Source: Notospermus geniculatus (Eukaryota; Nemertea; Pilidiophora; Heteronemertea; Lineidae). Taken from it: a DNA stretch of 64,000 nucleotides. This document shows positions 35,439 to 47,491 of this stretch, piece by piece. Under the pieces are notes generated by a model. It did not search any database. It worked only from the letters and a program-made list of their open reading frames with translations, and had not been told where the DNA came from. The stretch is from assembly GCA_002633025.1 (NCBI GenBank), contig NMRB01000037.1, forward strand, positions 568,447-632,446, given 5' to 3'. Position 1 is the first letter of the stretch. The number at the start of each line of letters is the position of its first letter. The position numbers and the translations under genes were made by a program.

Positions 35439-35712
35439 TGTGGCGGTCTAGGAAAACCCGTCGGAAGTCGCTGAGTGTGATCAGCAAGGGTTGTTAGATT
35501 GAAGATACAGAATAGCACAAAATTGACACACAAAATGATAATAAGCAAAAAGTCAAAAGGAGATTTGCTTGTGTTAGATTGCCTATGCATTGATCTGCTA
35601 CTGTTCACCTGTTACGTAGTTCATTTCAGCTATTGAAATATGCTGGTTCAGCAAGGCCATTAACACTTTCCTCAAACGCAACATCCGACGGGTTTTCCTA
35701 GACCGCCTCGCA
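35439..35712. mobile_element. MITE with GAGGCGGTYTAGGAAAACCC ends (copy 2), with an internal insertion
   Basis: TGTGGCGGTCTAGGAAAACC and the right end GGTTTTCCTAGACCGCCTCG are inverse. Compared with copy 1 it carries about 80 extra bases (about 35500-35578, AAGATACAGAATAGCACAAA ...) flanked by a repeat of the host word TGTTAGATT. The insert resembles the minus-strand retroelement tail at 63473. The element starts 7 bases after the next entry. Confidence 0.8.
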
Positions 35713-35905
35713 AATGAGGTTCTTGGCATAACCTACCAGCCCTGTTATGTTGGTGATTTGGCATCAATTAATACGAATCAAGGGCGTATAGGCCCATCCC
35801 CTGCTCTCGTAACCAAATATATTTTGACACGATTGGCCGGAACTTGGATATCAGTCTCTGGACTTGTCAGATTTCATTGGTACCCACACCTTCAACATCT
35901 GCCTA

Positions 35906-35934
35906 GCTCCCCCCACCCCCCCCCCCCCCCCCCG
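35906..35934. repeat. Poly-C tract
   Basis: A C-rich run of about 28 bases with one interruption. Length is likely unreliable in the assembly. Confidence 0.85.
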
Positions 35935-36750
35935 CAAAAATCCTGGATCCATTCCTGAACAGATGCCACCTTGAGGGTACTTTTTGCACCGACTGCTCAG
36001 CCAATATTATGATTTGTGTGCAGTCTTGCTTGCTACCCCGCTACATTATGCTAACAGTCCACTAATCTTCCTTTATTATACAGTAAAGCATCCCTTGCAT
36101 CTCCTGGGAGTTTGGCTCCAACTGAACAAACCCCGTCTCCCAGAATAGCAGAGCACATTACCTATTCTATAATGAAATGCAGCCAATGATGGTGAAAAAA
36201 TGTCCATGGAGAAGCACCATTAGTTTGTTAATGTTCCCTAACAAAGAGATTAATGGGCTTACTCAGTGTGACACGGACAGTGAAGTCCCAGCAGCTCACT
36301 AATTGATGCTGACAATGCCAATACAAAAATAATGTCAACATGGATAACATGGTTATCAGACCAGGTTATAGCTGTAGGCGTGGTTAGCCGCTAAAGTATA
36401 TGGCTTCATTTGAAGATCAGAAGGGTTCGCTTGGTACTTCTACCCCAGGATCAAGGCGAATAGAGGAGGTTCACCTTATGTGTCTTCACAGCCAGTGAAC
36501 TTTTTACACTACTCATCCATTTTAGTGCTGGCCATATTTTTGTGTCATTACATACATGTAATTTACCAAGTCCAGGTAAACCTGAATGACGGTGTCATTG
36601 CCACGACATAAACACTATTCCCTTAGACAATACCGGTAGGCCTAGTAGGGACCACAATCACAGATAGAGAACATTCAAAATACTTATTACACTAGGAATC
36701 GTCCCTGAAATGGTTAAGCAGGATCTTTTTCACAAGGTACAAACGAATTA

Positions 36751-36930
36751 AGGTAAAGTGGTACAATTCTAGCCCCCTTTTCTGGTTTTATAAGGGTTTC
36801 ACCACCAAAACACTTGAATATCAACATGAAATTTGGCATGATTAGGCAGTATACATCTCCTTGCAATGCTGGCCATGTTTCCACTCAGGGGCTAGAATTG
36901 TACCGGGGCTAGAATTGCACCACTTTACCT
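36751..36930. mobile_element. 180-bp MITE with AGGTAAAGTGG ends, TA target
   Basis: AGGTAAAGTGGTACAATTCT, AGCCCC at the left; GGGGCTAGAATTGCACCACT, TTACCT at the right. TA flanks both sides. The inner end of the right arm is repeated in tandem (GGGGCTAGAATTGTACC, GGGGCTAGAATTGCACC). Confidence 0.85.
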
Positions 36931-37585
36931 TACTTCCCAGTCAGGCAGACTATGCCAAATCACTTCAGCACAGACTGGAATTTTTCACCCTGGAATAAAT
37001 CTGCTTCATTGCAGTTAATGCAAAGGTCTAACGTACTATAGTAACTAGTCATTCATTGTCAACATTCTATCATAGCATCATTGTTGGAGGCAGAAGATTG
37101 ATGAACTGCTATCTGGTACAATACATGACTTACTCAATCAAGCTAAATCACGTCCACCTCTATCCCTATTTACTGTTAATCTCACAAAATAAATCGCAGG
37201 CATTTCTAAACACCGCTTCATGAGTTTACGTCTTAGGATAATGGATGGCACTGATAGCGGTGTCGTAGGGGGACGTGACGATGACTATCTGACATTAGCA
37301 ACAACAAGGTAGCATACGGTGTATACTGCGTTCGAAGAGTTGTGGGTCTAACCAACGCCTGCTGACTGAGACACGGAGTGGAAGATACTGGCGCCTGCCT
37401 CCTGTCGCGGGTCTGATTTCCCATCTTACCCATTTACCATGGATACTTCAGGTTTTCCTCATTCCAGTCTCGTTTGAACTGGTAATAAAATTGTTGAAAT
37501 CAGCCTGACCAAACTTAAGTGGTACAACTTTGTGGACCAACGCAGGTGGTGCCAATACAATTTTACCTTGCGATACCAGGTAAAG

Positions 37586-37758
37586 AATATGAAAAAGAAA
37601 TAGAAATAGGGTTTCTAAGGTGAAAGACATTGCTTCCTACCAGAATTGAACCCACGGTCCCTCACATAAGGCATCAATCGCCAGCACTAAGGGGCAGCAC
37701 GCCTTAAACCACTAGGCCAAATCCCCATCTTCAAAAAAGATGGTTCAATGGCCCAATG
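37586..37758 (-). mobile_element. tRNA-derived SINE, family 2, with 16-bp target duplication
   Basis: The minus-strand head reads GGGGATTTGGCCTAGTGGTT, with A box TGGCCTAGTGG and B box GGTTCAATTCT, spaced as in a tRNA. A short T-rich tail (TATTTCTATTTCTTTTTCAT) follows. GCGATACCAGGTAAAG flanks it exactly (37570-37585, 37759-37774). It shares no tail with family 1. Confidence 0.87.
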
Positions 37759-38355
37759 GCGATACCAGGTAAAGGTGAAATGATGGGAAATCAAGGAACA
37801 GCAGTTTGTCGAGGGTTTTTCTTGAACCACCCGAAGACATGCAAAAGGGAATGAACAACATTTGCTAATTTCATAAACAGCATCACTTTTCAGTTCCAGT
37901 TTGCAATCAAAGCTTTGTCATAGTTCTGATTGTCTTTGCATATTCCCCAATCCTCCTGTATTAAAATCCACTTTCTAATTGAGTCTATTTTTCGTCTACT
38001 TTCAGGTAAGCTTGATGACTCCTTTCATTTCTGGCTGTAATTGAATATCACACAGAATATGGAGAGGAAACAAGCAAATTAGCTCTTTTTGACTTCGGCG
38101 GGTTGCTGATGCAAGGCTATGGTAATGGAATTTCATCTGAGAAACAATTACTGTGACTTTGACCTTTTGAGTAGACTCCTTAAAACATACGAGGCTATGG
38201 GAAAATTCTTGATTACTGTAATTATCAAGATTTTCCGTAGTGCTGCTTTGGGAGTGTGCGAGTTCATTATTAGGAACTGTAGCGCATAATGCCTGGGATG
38301 GTGTGGCGGTATTAACTATAGTGAATGATGAAGTCTTTTGAAACTGACACCTCTT

Positions 38356-38574
38356 CAATGGGTGATATTGATAAAAGGTAGCAAATGCTTTTAATTCAAG
38401 TTTTGCAATCTTAAGTAAAAGCATTTGCTAACTTTTATGAATACCAGCCATTGGGTCATATGAATAAGGACTAGCAAATGCTTTTACTTCAGATTTGTAC
38501 AGCATTGCATAGTGCATTTGTATTGCAAAATTCAAGTAAAAGCATTTGCTACTCTTTATTCATATGACCCATTG
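38356..38574. mobile_element. Two abutting CAATGGGT-ended hairpin MITEs
   Basis: Hairpin 1 (38356-38453) pairs CAATGGGTGATATTGATAAA, AGGTAGCAAATGC with GCATTTGCTAACTTTTATGA, ATACCAGCCATTG. Hairpin 2 (about 38450-38574) pairs ATTGGGTCATATGAATAAGG with TTTATTCATATGACCCATTG. They share the CCATTGGG junction, so one probably inserted into the end of the other or the unit was duplicated. Confidence 0.82.
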
Positions 38575-39265
38575 TCCCAAAATTTTCTTGGTGCTGCCCT
38601 CTTTTGGTAATCTTCAGCTTAATTCATACTTCAGACGCCAGCATCTGCGTCCAACGCATGATCAAATCAAATTTTCAGGGAACTGCACCTCAACAGACGA
38701 TTTTGTCGGCGTCCCATTGTTGGGCTGTGAATGGTCTTGTGATAATTCTGCCACATGATGGCCAGTAATGCTCTCGTGAATCAATGCGACAATGTCGGCA
38801 TCTAAATCTGATTGCATGTCGGATGCAGACACTCGGCGTGTGAAGTATGAATCAAGCCTAGTCTTCATTCACGCAGCAGGACTTTTTGAACCCCAAATGC
38901 TCTGAGATATCACATAATGCTTTTGTACATGTACCTCTCACATCAGGCATCAGAGTGGTAGTTTGAGCGTGGTGGGGTTGCTAAAAGATTTTCTTTGCAA
39001 TTTCACAATACGTGCCAGAAAGTTTTTTCCAAAGAAACTAAAGCTATCTTTTTCTCTCGTCAGATAAACAAGTCAGTGGTACAAGTGGAAGTAGTAATCT
39101 GCCTTCAATAGGAGCAGCTGAGGTGGTGGTTTCTCACTTACTTCCAGTATACTCATCAATAAGCTCTGGCTAGGCTCTCAACACTTTGTAGTGTAATCTC
39201 TAAATGTTTTTGGTTCACTACCTGGCGGGTTCCATCAATGGAACATCTGTTTGCTATCCATGACT

Positions 39266-39531
39266 GCTTTGTTGAGGAATTTTTCGGGGCTGCAGCTGAT
39301 GTGGCCTTGGCGCTCTATCATCGGGTTGGCGGATCGTATTGTAATTCTGACTTTGCCAGCTTCGAAAGGTCACCGCAATCAATGGCGTTCGCGTTCATGC
39401 TTTGTTGAAGAATTTTTCAGGGCTCCAGCTGACGCGGCCTTGTAGCTCTATCATCGTATTGGTGGATCATATTGTCTTTCTGGCTTACCATCTTCGGAAA
39501 GGTCACCATAATCAATGGCGTTCGGGGTCCA
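39266..39531. repeat. Two-copy tandem repeat, period 133 bp
   Basis: GCTTTGTTGAGGAATTTTTC at 39266 and GCTTTGTTGAAGAATTTTTC at 39399 start two copies, diverged but without net indels up to AATGGCGTTCG (39381, 39514). 133 is not a multiple of 3, so the array has no single reading frame. Confidence 0.9.
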
Positions 39532-39806
39532 ATAATTATGTTCGAGCTTCGTCTTCTTGCCAAGCGGTTTCCAAGGACAGATGGTTCGCCGTGAAGATCG
39601 TGATGTATTTTAACTCCTTTTGATGTAAACCAGTGGCATAAAACAGTTCCATATCCCGGCGATAGGGGCAATGCATCAGGCAACTCTCCGTCATTGAGTG
39701 GCTACTGGCGGCGTGAAATGTCCTATACGCATGCGCATGACTCATCGATTTGCATCGCCGTCTGTCGCTGGGTGCTTGGAACTACAAATAAACACGGGGA
39801 TTTCGC

Positions 39807-39976
39807 GGTTACACTACATAAAATCCCTTTGTCTAAATAGCCCCGGCGTTGCCCCTTTGAGCTCACTGGGGCTAATAAGCACGGGAATTTCAGACACGGG
39901 TCTATTTAGACTCGGCGATTTATAGGTGTAACCGCAAAATCCCCGGGGAAAGCACGGGGATTTATGTAGTGTAACC
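39807..39976. mobile_element. 170-bp MITE with GGTTACACTACATAAA ends
   Basis: GGTTACACTACATAAAATCC and the inverse GGATTTATGTAGTGTAACC. Inner GAGCTCACTGGGGCTAATAA, then GACACGGGTCTATTTAGAC, resemble the insert at 42195-42330. Confidence 0.82.
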
Positions 39977-40324
39977 ACTGCTTATGTAACGGAAGCCTAA
40001 GGGAGGGCAATAAATTCTGTGGAGTACTGTGTTAGTCACAGCCTTATGATCATGACAGTTAGAGGGTTAAACAATAACAGTCAAGGAGAAAGTAATGTCT
40101 ATATGTGATTGATGTACCTCGCTCATGCTTAAGTGATTTTCAGCGCGGGTATGGTTTTCACTAATGGAAATATATTCCCAAAAGATCTCTGGTACCTATA
40201 TATCATTATTGTTTTCATAATCTGTGTTGTTATCTCTGCAAGCCATTGTGAGATTTAGAAGCTTCCAATGATCTTACGATATCAAAATAAGTATTAGTCC
40301 ATTTTAGTGTCGACAACCTGTTCA

Positions 40325-40580
40325 CGACGCGTTTGTGACGAAAAATCATTGACGGTGGGATCAGCGTTCATGATTCGTTCACAACGAGTTTGCGACTTGT
40401 TCACGACTGAAGTTTGTTGATGACTGTTGATGACGAATTTTCCTGTAACCTTGATGACTAGTTTGCGACGAGATCAAACATGTTTGATTTGGCTCGGTGG
40501 ATCAGCTTCAACGTCACGTCATTTCTTCACGATCAGTTTGCGACTAGTTTACAACAAATTTGCGATTCGTTGACGACTGC
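40325..40580. repeat. Degenerate GTTTGCGAC / TTCACGAC word array
   Basis: Repeated loose copies of GTTCACGACNNGTTTGCGAC-like units (for example ACGAGTTTGCGACTTGTTCA, CGATCAGTTTGCGACTAGTT, AAATTTGCGATTCGTTGACG). Spacing is irregular. No frame encodes a plausible repeat protein. Confidence 0.65.
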
Positions 40581-40639
40581 CATTGTGAACTAGTTGCAAA
40601 CTGATTGTAAATTTGGTGGATCACCCGCATTAGCATTTC

Positions 40640-42038
40640 ACCCATTCCGACTGCAGTGTCCTCGCTGTTTTGTAATTTGGAAATTAGACGCTGAAAACTT
40701 CCGAATATTGGTAAAAACCAACGAAGCTGCAAAAATGGACATTATAGTTGGCAACTTATCCAAAAGACACATTTCAGACATCGAGAAATTTTTGTCGCCA
40801 TGGGTAACAAATATGATGACAAACAATCACCATCTGCATTCTAACACTGCTTCACCCAGAATCCCGGCCGTTGCAATGGAGTCCTAAAGGTGTAAGATTC
40901 AGTCTTTATGGTGATGCAGGATGATGTCCACGAAATCTTGAACGCTGACTGCTGGCACTGATGTTTCAAGAAACGTGCAGGACATGTTGGGTTAAAACCC
41001 ATGGTAAACAGACCTGAAAATGATTAATGATTTGCAAATTTAGTGTTCGTGTGCCATGCAAATTTGTCAATCTCTCCAACCTGATAATCATATTGTGTGC
41101 ATCAGGTGTCTGATCGGATTGAGCGAGAATCATGCATCCTGTAGTCCTTGGGGCTTTTGTCTAATTTCATCATTTTAAAGCAAGCCAATATTCCAACGAC
41201 ACAAGTTAGTGAGATAATTGCTTTATGCCCTTAGAGGAATGCTTGTATTTCCAAGCTGGGTTTTAAAAAAAAATCAAGTTCATTTTCTTGGGCTGCTTTA
41301 TGCACTAGTGAATTTTTGTCAAATCTCATCAACTGCTGCATGATGATCTCCAAAGTACCATCGACTCGATGTCATGTTGGTCTGCTGAGTGCATGTCAGG
41401 TTTGTTCTTGATGATGTTGATTTTATCTTGGACGGGGAATGCACAAATTTGAATGAAGTCAGAGTTAAAGGACCACAATATTGCCACTTTTGTATTAATG
41501 TAAAAGGAGACACAGTCTCATGTGGACAGTGGGATTCAAGTGGGGAATTCATGGCCACGCCTGCTAGAGACAAAAGCCACAAGAACACCATGGTTCTCAA
41601 GACATGGAATTGTTTGAACATGAAACGGCTGTGCAAAAACAAGTGGCGACACATAAGGACTGGTGACTTTCTTCCAAAGCATGTAAAACCACTGAAGAAG
41701 GTCAAATCCATCTTGCTGTCTTCTTCTCTGAAGCCTTTCAGCAGATCCTCTCAGCATGTGATGTGATTATTGAGGTTATTAATCAACTGATAGATCTCTA
41801 ATCCCTTAATGAAGACGCAGGACACACTTCTCATTAGGACATTATTGAGGTTGACAATGATAGCAACAAGACCATCCTGACATACTGTTGGTCTGTGAAG
41901 AGTGTTATCTCCTTGACTGCTACGTGCTGTGACTTTCACCTAACCACAGACTTGAATTTGCAAGTCATGAGACACACAGGCATTGTCTGGTCCTTTGAGA
42001 AATCACAACATCAGTCATATTCGACCCCACAAGAATAG
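40640..42038. other. No gene seen
   Basis: A 125-codon frame (41389-41766 plus) and a 130-codon frame on the opposite strand overlap; neither resembles a known protein. A solitary MITE end lies at 41466-41492. Confidence 0.55.
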
Positions 42039-42462
42039 GAGCCCTGATAGCCTGGTGGTCAAGTCTGCTGAGCAAGTGGCAGGTCCCAGGTTCGAATGCA
42101 GCCTTGGTTTTGGGATTAATCATCCCTGGCTATTCATGTCCATCGCATCGGACTGTTAGCTGCAGTGCCTTGTGTCTGTACCTATTATTGCGCTACACCA
42201 TCTAAAAGCCCGGTTGACACATGTGTCTGAATTAGCGCTGGCGAGCTCGGCGGGTCTAATAAACACAGGTCTATTAGACACGACAAAAAATATGTGTACA
42301 CGCAAGAAACCTGGGATGGGTTTGGGATAGGTGGAAGTACAGCTATTGCAAGCTGGACAAGTAAAGGAGCAAGTGAGAAACATAAACAGCTTGAGATGGT
42401 CTCTTCCATACTTATGAGGGCCACTGATGCTTTGGCTTCGGCCCTGACGGGAAAATGCAGTA
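42039..42462 (+). mobile_element. tRNA-derived SINE, family 1, interrupted copy
   Basis: GAGCCCTGATAGCCTGGTGG (A box), GGTTCGAATGC (B box), a middle part TGTCCATCGCAT, and the tail CTTGAGATGGTCTCTTCC, GGCTTCGGCCCTG match the 7788 copy. About 135 bases (42195-42330) with GACACATGTGTC and GGTCTATTAGACACG words are inserted. The overlapping open frame at 42294-42755 is therefore repeat sequence, not a gene. Confidence 0.8.
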
Positions 42463-43050
42463 AGGAACCAGATGCTGGTTGGATAACCCAGCAGAACCAT
42501 GAATTTAACCATAAAACCTCCTTCATGACCATTTCGGTCAGTTTCTGGTTGAAGGGAAACGCATCCCTAGTTAACCGCAAAACCCTCCCCGAGTGTCACT
42601 TTAATGCCTACATGCATGGTTTGACAAACGTGGAGGATATTCAAAGGGCTCATTTTCCTGACGATGGTTCCTTGACACCATACTTACCCAGGTGTTCTCG
42701 TTATCTGCTAGATTACGTTCTGCGTGTTCATTCCTTCCTCTCTTCCCTGTGTTGATGTCACGGCTGTTGATCAACTTGAGAGTGTGACCCGAGGGAGTGC
42801 TGGCCACTGCTTGAGGTGTGATGGGTACCTTGTAAGATGTGGCCAGCATCACCTCTTTGTTCGTTGTCTTGTTGTATCAGGAGGTTTGAGGTGTTGAGCA
42901 GATGGATTGAACACCGTGAAATTGTAGGCTCACGTGATACCCTAATAGACAAAAAGTGTTGAACAAACCCTGGTGTTGAGGCCAGAAACCAACCCAGCTG
43001 AAATACTTTGATGCTCCATCTTCTTCATTTGCCCCTTCTAGTCTCTTTAC

Positions 43051-43407
43051 TACATAGACGATTCTTGAATTCACAGATCTGCGCACTTCCGCCGAAATCC
43101 CAACCACAACCTCGATCTGAAACCAGCTGATGTGACGCAATCCACATCCTCAGCGCCCTCACACGACGAGTAGTGTAATCAGGGTCTTTTGTGCCGGTTT
43201 TCCCCATTACTCCAACACTCGAGGAGAGAGAGGGCTTTAATGATTCAGCGATGGTCGACTAAGACTGACGCAACGTCGTCGAAGTCACTGTCGTGGGGTT
43301 CTCTGCATCATGTCATTCAGTTTCAGACCAAGGTTGTGGTTGCGATTTCGGCGGAAGTGCGCAGATCTTTGTCGTTTACGTCAATTTGAGAATTGTCTAT
43401 TCTATAC
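43051..43407. mobile_element. Inverted-repeat element with arms of about 60-70 bp
   Basis: AGATCTGCGCACTTCCGCCG, AAATCCCAACCACAACCTCG, ATCTGAAAC at the left is the near-exact inverse of 43318-43368 (GTTTCAGACCAAGGTTGTGG ... GGAAGTGCGCAGATCT counterpart). GACGATTCTTGAATT and AATTTGAGAATTGTC form the outer ends. There are no believable ORFs. Confidence 0.85.
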
Positions 43408-44520
43408 TGTTTTGATACTGCCTTGCTTGGTGGTATCTTTAGATTGTTTTAGCACTTGCTGCAGGGGCGTTTTCACCCTGGCATTTCTTGATTGCGTACT
43501 AGAAGGGGCATGATGCATGATCCTTGCAAATCCCTTTCCGCTGGAAGGCCCAGCACGAACCCTTCATGAAGGAGGAGCCCAGGATGACGAAAACAGAGGA
43601 GTTTCCAGGCCACCAAAAATGTTGATAAAAAAATCACAGCATGAAAATGTCCCCGAGACTGTTTTGGTCACATTGTGAACGATATTTTCTATCCATGCTT
43701 AAAACATGGAGAGTGATCACTGCATCATCTGATAACAAGTTGCAGAACTGAAGTTTCAGAATCTCATGTCGACGATTGTTACCTACCTCTGGCGTTTAAA
43801 GGGTTAACAGTCTGTAACATTGTTGAAAAGGATGAAGCCATTCAATGCTGCTGAAAGATATGAAACAGATGGAAATCGTGCAGAAGAATAAAAAATCACA
43901 AGAGTCCAGTGTGTAATATCAAAGGATTACTGAGTGACCTTCGCATTGCTGGAAGTCTCACTGCATGAATCGGGATAAAGTGTGTGCAATCAATGACATC
44001 AATGAAAGCTGTAGAGGGAGACCAACACCAGTGATTATCTCGACCTTTGTAAATGTTACACTGCTATTCCACTGGACTTGCAAGCAATACGTTGAGGTTA
44101 TCAAATCAGTAGAATTCTTTGAAATTCAAAAAACCTTGTAGCCTTTGCGTTGTTTAAGATAAAAAGGAAATAGCATTACCATTTTCCTCTGGTGGCTTTG
44201 CCGTGTTTTGTCATTGCTGCATTTGTAATATGTTGCAGGTCAGACTTTGATCTCAAAGGTTGGCAAGTGTGATATCAGCCGAGGTCCAATATCAGTGAAC
44301 ATTGGTTTAGATGTGCCGGCAGTTCAAAGTCGTGATTGACGTATGCATTGGCCTTGATTGTCATGCTAGTTTCTTTCATCCACATCAATAACTTGGAATG
44401 GATGTGTCACCTGCTGATTTGCAGAAAGTAAATGCTTTTGTGTTGGAAGTGTGGGCAGGGTTAAACAAGGCCAGTACGAACATGACAGGGGCATTACGAC
44501 ATGACCAGGCCATTAAGCTA

Positions 44521-44846
44521 GCAGCACACGTCACCACTTTCGTTGCACGTACAGGCAGTTTTCGTGGGCGACAATTTTTGTGGCGATTACCGGTTTAGAG
44601 CAGACATCACCACTCGATCAGTGGTCTCGTGTGCTGCTGATGGCCACGCATCACCACAACTGGCAACTACGAGCAATTTTCCTGGTGAGACATCAAACCG
44701 GTTTCATTTTCGGCAACTTGTGGCAACTCATGGTTACCACAGAATTTCCATGGTGAGTGGTCGTTGCCGGCCACAGCACACTTGGCCATTTCCTGGCAAC
44801 CACGAAAATTGCCTGTATGAGCAACGAAAGTGGTGACTTGTGCTGC
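44521..44846. mobile_element. GCAGCACAC-ended MITE (family copy 2, most complete)
   Basis: GCAGCACACGTCACCACTTT, CGTTGCACGTACAGGCAGTT and, inverted at the right, AATTGCCTGTATGAGCAACG, AAAGTGGTGACTTGTGCTGC. A second pair of inner arms (AGCAGACATCACCACTCGAT near 44600) makes a compound fold. No ORF looks real. Confidence 0.85.
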
Positions 44847-45654
44847 AGGCTTTACAGACATGATCAAGAACTAGAAAGGGTGTATTGACTTGCGATGGTT
44901 ATACTCATTCAGTTTCTGAGGCCCTGTGCCTTGCTGGTTGGCTGCTTTGACTTCAGATTGTAAGTTTGTGATGAGGGCAAGGTTCACTCGCCAGTTAACA
45001 ATGGCTTCACGGTGCAAACCTTTGTAAAGCCTTCTTAACCGGCAAGACCATACATGCCGTATCGTGTAGCTCCACATATCGCAACAAAATGCACATTGTA
45101 CTTACAACCCGACTGAAGTGGCTTCTCTATTTAGCTCGACTTTTGAAAAGGCAGATCGAGCACTTATTTCACCAAGTTACCCTGCAATCACAGCAATAAT
45201 GGCCGTGTAGGTAATAAGCCAGCAACAGTTACTCGGCCATTGAAGTATTGTGTGATAATAATCAGCATGTCTTGGACTATATAAGGCAGTGAGAAGGAAG
45301 TTACCTACTAGTAATTTCATGCCAAGTGTGATTTATTGGATGGTAGTGAGGATCAAATAGCCAGAGTAAAGATGCCTTGGACATGACCGGAAATTGCTGT
45401 GTGCCTTGTCTGGGGGCCTGAAATTGGCCATCTCAGAAGGGATGAAGGAGGTTGATTGAAAAGAGACTGGTCATCCTGGTACGACTGAGGGTTATGAGGT
45501 GTGATTTTCCTTGGTATTCCAGTCTGTACCTTGTCTTCAGGCCTGAAACTGGCCGTGTGAGATGAAGAGGGATGGAGTGGGGTTGGGAAGAAACCGACCC
45601 AACAACAGGTTGAGGTGAGGCTTCACAGAAACTGAAGCAACCAGTCTAATGCTA

Positions 45655-45823
45655 GCTTTCCATTAGAACGTTTTAGCGTGAATCCTCGAAAAGTAAATCA
45701 ATTGTATAAACAGCGAGGCGTTTTCATGACCGTGTTTTGGTTCTTGAGAATGTCTCAAAAGAAATGCACTTGGTTGACTTTTTGGCACGAGATAAAATGC
45801 ACTAAAACGCTTCAATGGAAAGC
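45655..45823. mobile_element. 169-bp MITE with GCTTTCCATT ends, TA target
   Basis: GCTTTCCATTAGAACGTTTT, AGCGTG at the left; CACTAAAACGCTTCAATGGA, AAGC at the right. TA on both sides (45653-45654, 45824-45825). Confidence 0.85.
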
Positions 45824-46053
45824 TATCAGGCTTATATAGTTTTACTTACATCCATTAGACTACAGGCAATTTTGAAGTAATTTTCTGGGAGAGAACTGGC
45901 CGATTACCATGTTATATTGTGCCCATGACCTTATTTCTCCATTGTTAATTACCAGTATCAGTATGGTTAATTACCAGTACATTGAAAACATTTTAATTGT
46001 TTCAAAAACTCTGCTGACAATTTGTACTGTATAGTAATGGGGATCCTAGCTAC

Positions 46054-46270
46054 GATAGAGGGCAGCACACCGAAACCAGGTCCTATACAATGGAAGCCTT
46101 TTGTGTGGGAAATTGATCAGGACCGGGATGTCAGTTTCATTTCAACACCTATTGAGGAAGTGGGCAAGGGTTTCCATTTCAATGGCTATCAATGGGATCA
46201 TAACTGTGATAGAGGGCAGCACACAGTAATCAGGTCCTATACAATGGATGCCTTTTGTGAGGGAAATTGA
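46054..46270. repeat. Direct repeat, two copies 154 bp apart
   Basis: GATAGAGGGCAGCACAC ... GGTCCTATACAATGGA, GCCTTTTGTG, GGGAAATTGATCAGGACC at 46054 and 46208. Outside them TTTTAATTGTTTCAAAA also recurs (45990, 46355), so the duplicated unit may be larger. Confidence 0.82.
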
Positions 46271-46924
46271 TCAGGACCTGAATGTCCCTTTCAATTCAAT
46301 AGGTTAACCACTAGTGACACCTACAGTGAGTTAGGTTCCTCATTTCATTGATAACAATTTTAATTGTTTCAAAACCTTCAGATTTGTACTCCATTATCCC
46401 CATGACTTTGTATTGTAATTTCCACCTGTCGCAGCATCAGCTGGAGCATAGTTAGCAATCAGTTTATTCTCTGCTTGAAGGACTCCAGTTTCTCCAGCGA
46501 TGCATGAGATGAGATGCATATTGCACCTCATTACAATCACAACTTATCGGCAAGATGCAGGAGTTACTGCTTCGTTCACATTTGCTACATATTCCTGTCA
46601 GAATAAATGTCATCCTTGATGTGCGCTGAAGCAGCTACATGGAGGGGTAGCTTAAACTATTGGATGTCTTATCATTAAAATGCAGGTTTCAGGTGTGATG
46701 ACGTATGGCATTACTTTTGCAGGGCCATCGCTAGCTTTTTTGGGGGGGACACCTCTTTTGCCTATCCTCTGATTAGTATCTGTGCACAGCATAGATTTGA
46801 AGCAAATATCTGCATAAAAAATTCATTTTTTGTGACGTCTAGGCATTTGCCCCTTCCCGTGGTAGAGAGGCAGATTCCACCACATTGGGTTTGTACAGTG
46901 ACCTTGTAAACGGGGTTCATTGGC

Positions 46925-47045
46925 ACACAGATTTTGTCCAATTCAGGTCCCATAAAAAATCAATCAAATTGACTTTTGCGTTGTCGTATCTGCAAAACTA
47001 GGGGCAAACGGACCGAAAATGGACCGCATCCCTGCGCCAATCATG
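46925..47045. repeat. Dispersed repeat with an unoccupied TAA-element site
   Basis: AAAAATCAATCAAATTGACT, TTTGCGTTGTCGTATCTG runs straight into CAAAACTAGGGGCAAACGGA. The same two halves at 20180-20217 and 20845-20870 are parted by the 621-bp element. Confidence 0.75.
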
Positions 47046-47491
47046 CTTTAGAAAGGAAGTTACAGTATTTCCTAAAAGTGTGATGTGATGTAACCTATCT
47101 CTCCAAAATTATGTACAGGTGTAGGTGTAAGTGATTGACTGGTGAAGAAATGCACCTTTTCTGAACATTTCAGCATTCACAACCTTCTGTTACAAACTGG
47201 TATTCGAAAATGTGTATCAAGCAACATCAAACTAGCTTCAGCTTAATCAAGAAATTCACCCAATTTCAATCTTCTTTTCCGCTGCATTCACAGCATATCA
47301 GAAAATGTGAAAATTAGATTGGTGCAGTGAAGAACACGGAAATCATCTCATCGGGGTTGTGCATTTCAAGATGGATTAGATGATGTGAAAAATATTATTA
47401 CACCAGCGGAATAAGAATAGAATTGAAGGCATTCCTCTTAGTTGAATCATTTTAATTCATTTCTCGGTGAATTGGTACCATATGATGAGAT

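Noticed and set aside
41319-41766. 125- and 130-codon frames on opposite strands
   Set aside because: Mutually overlapping and without recognisable motifs; part overlaps a stray MITE end.
42294-42755. 153-codon open frame
   Set aside because: Its first half is the 3' part of an interrupted SINE and the insert within it; the rest has no recognisable domain and an overlapping minus-strand frame of similar length.
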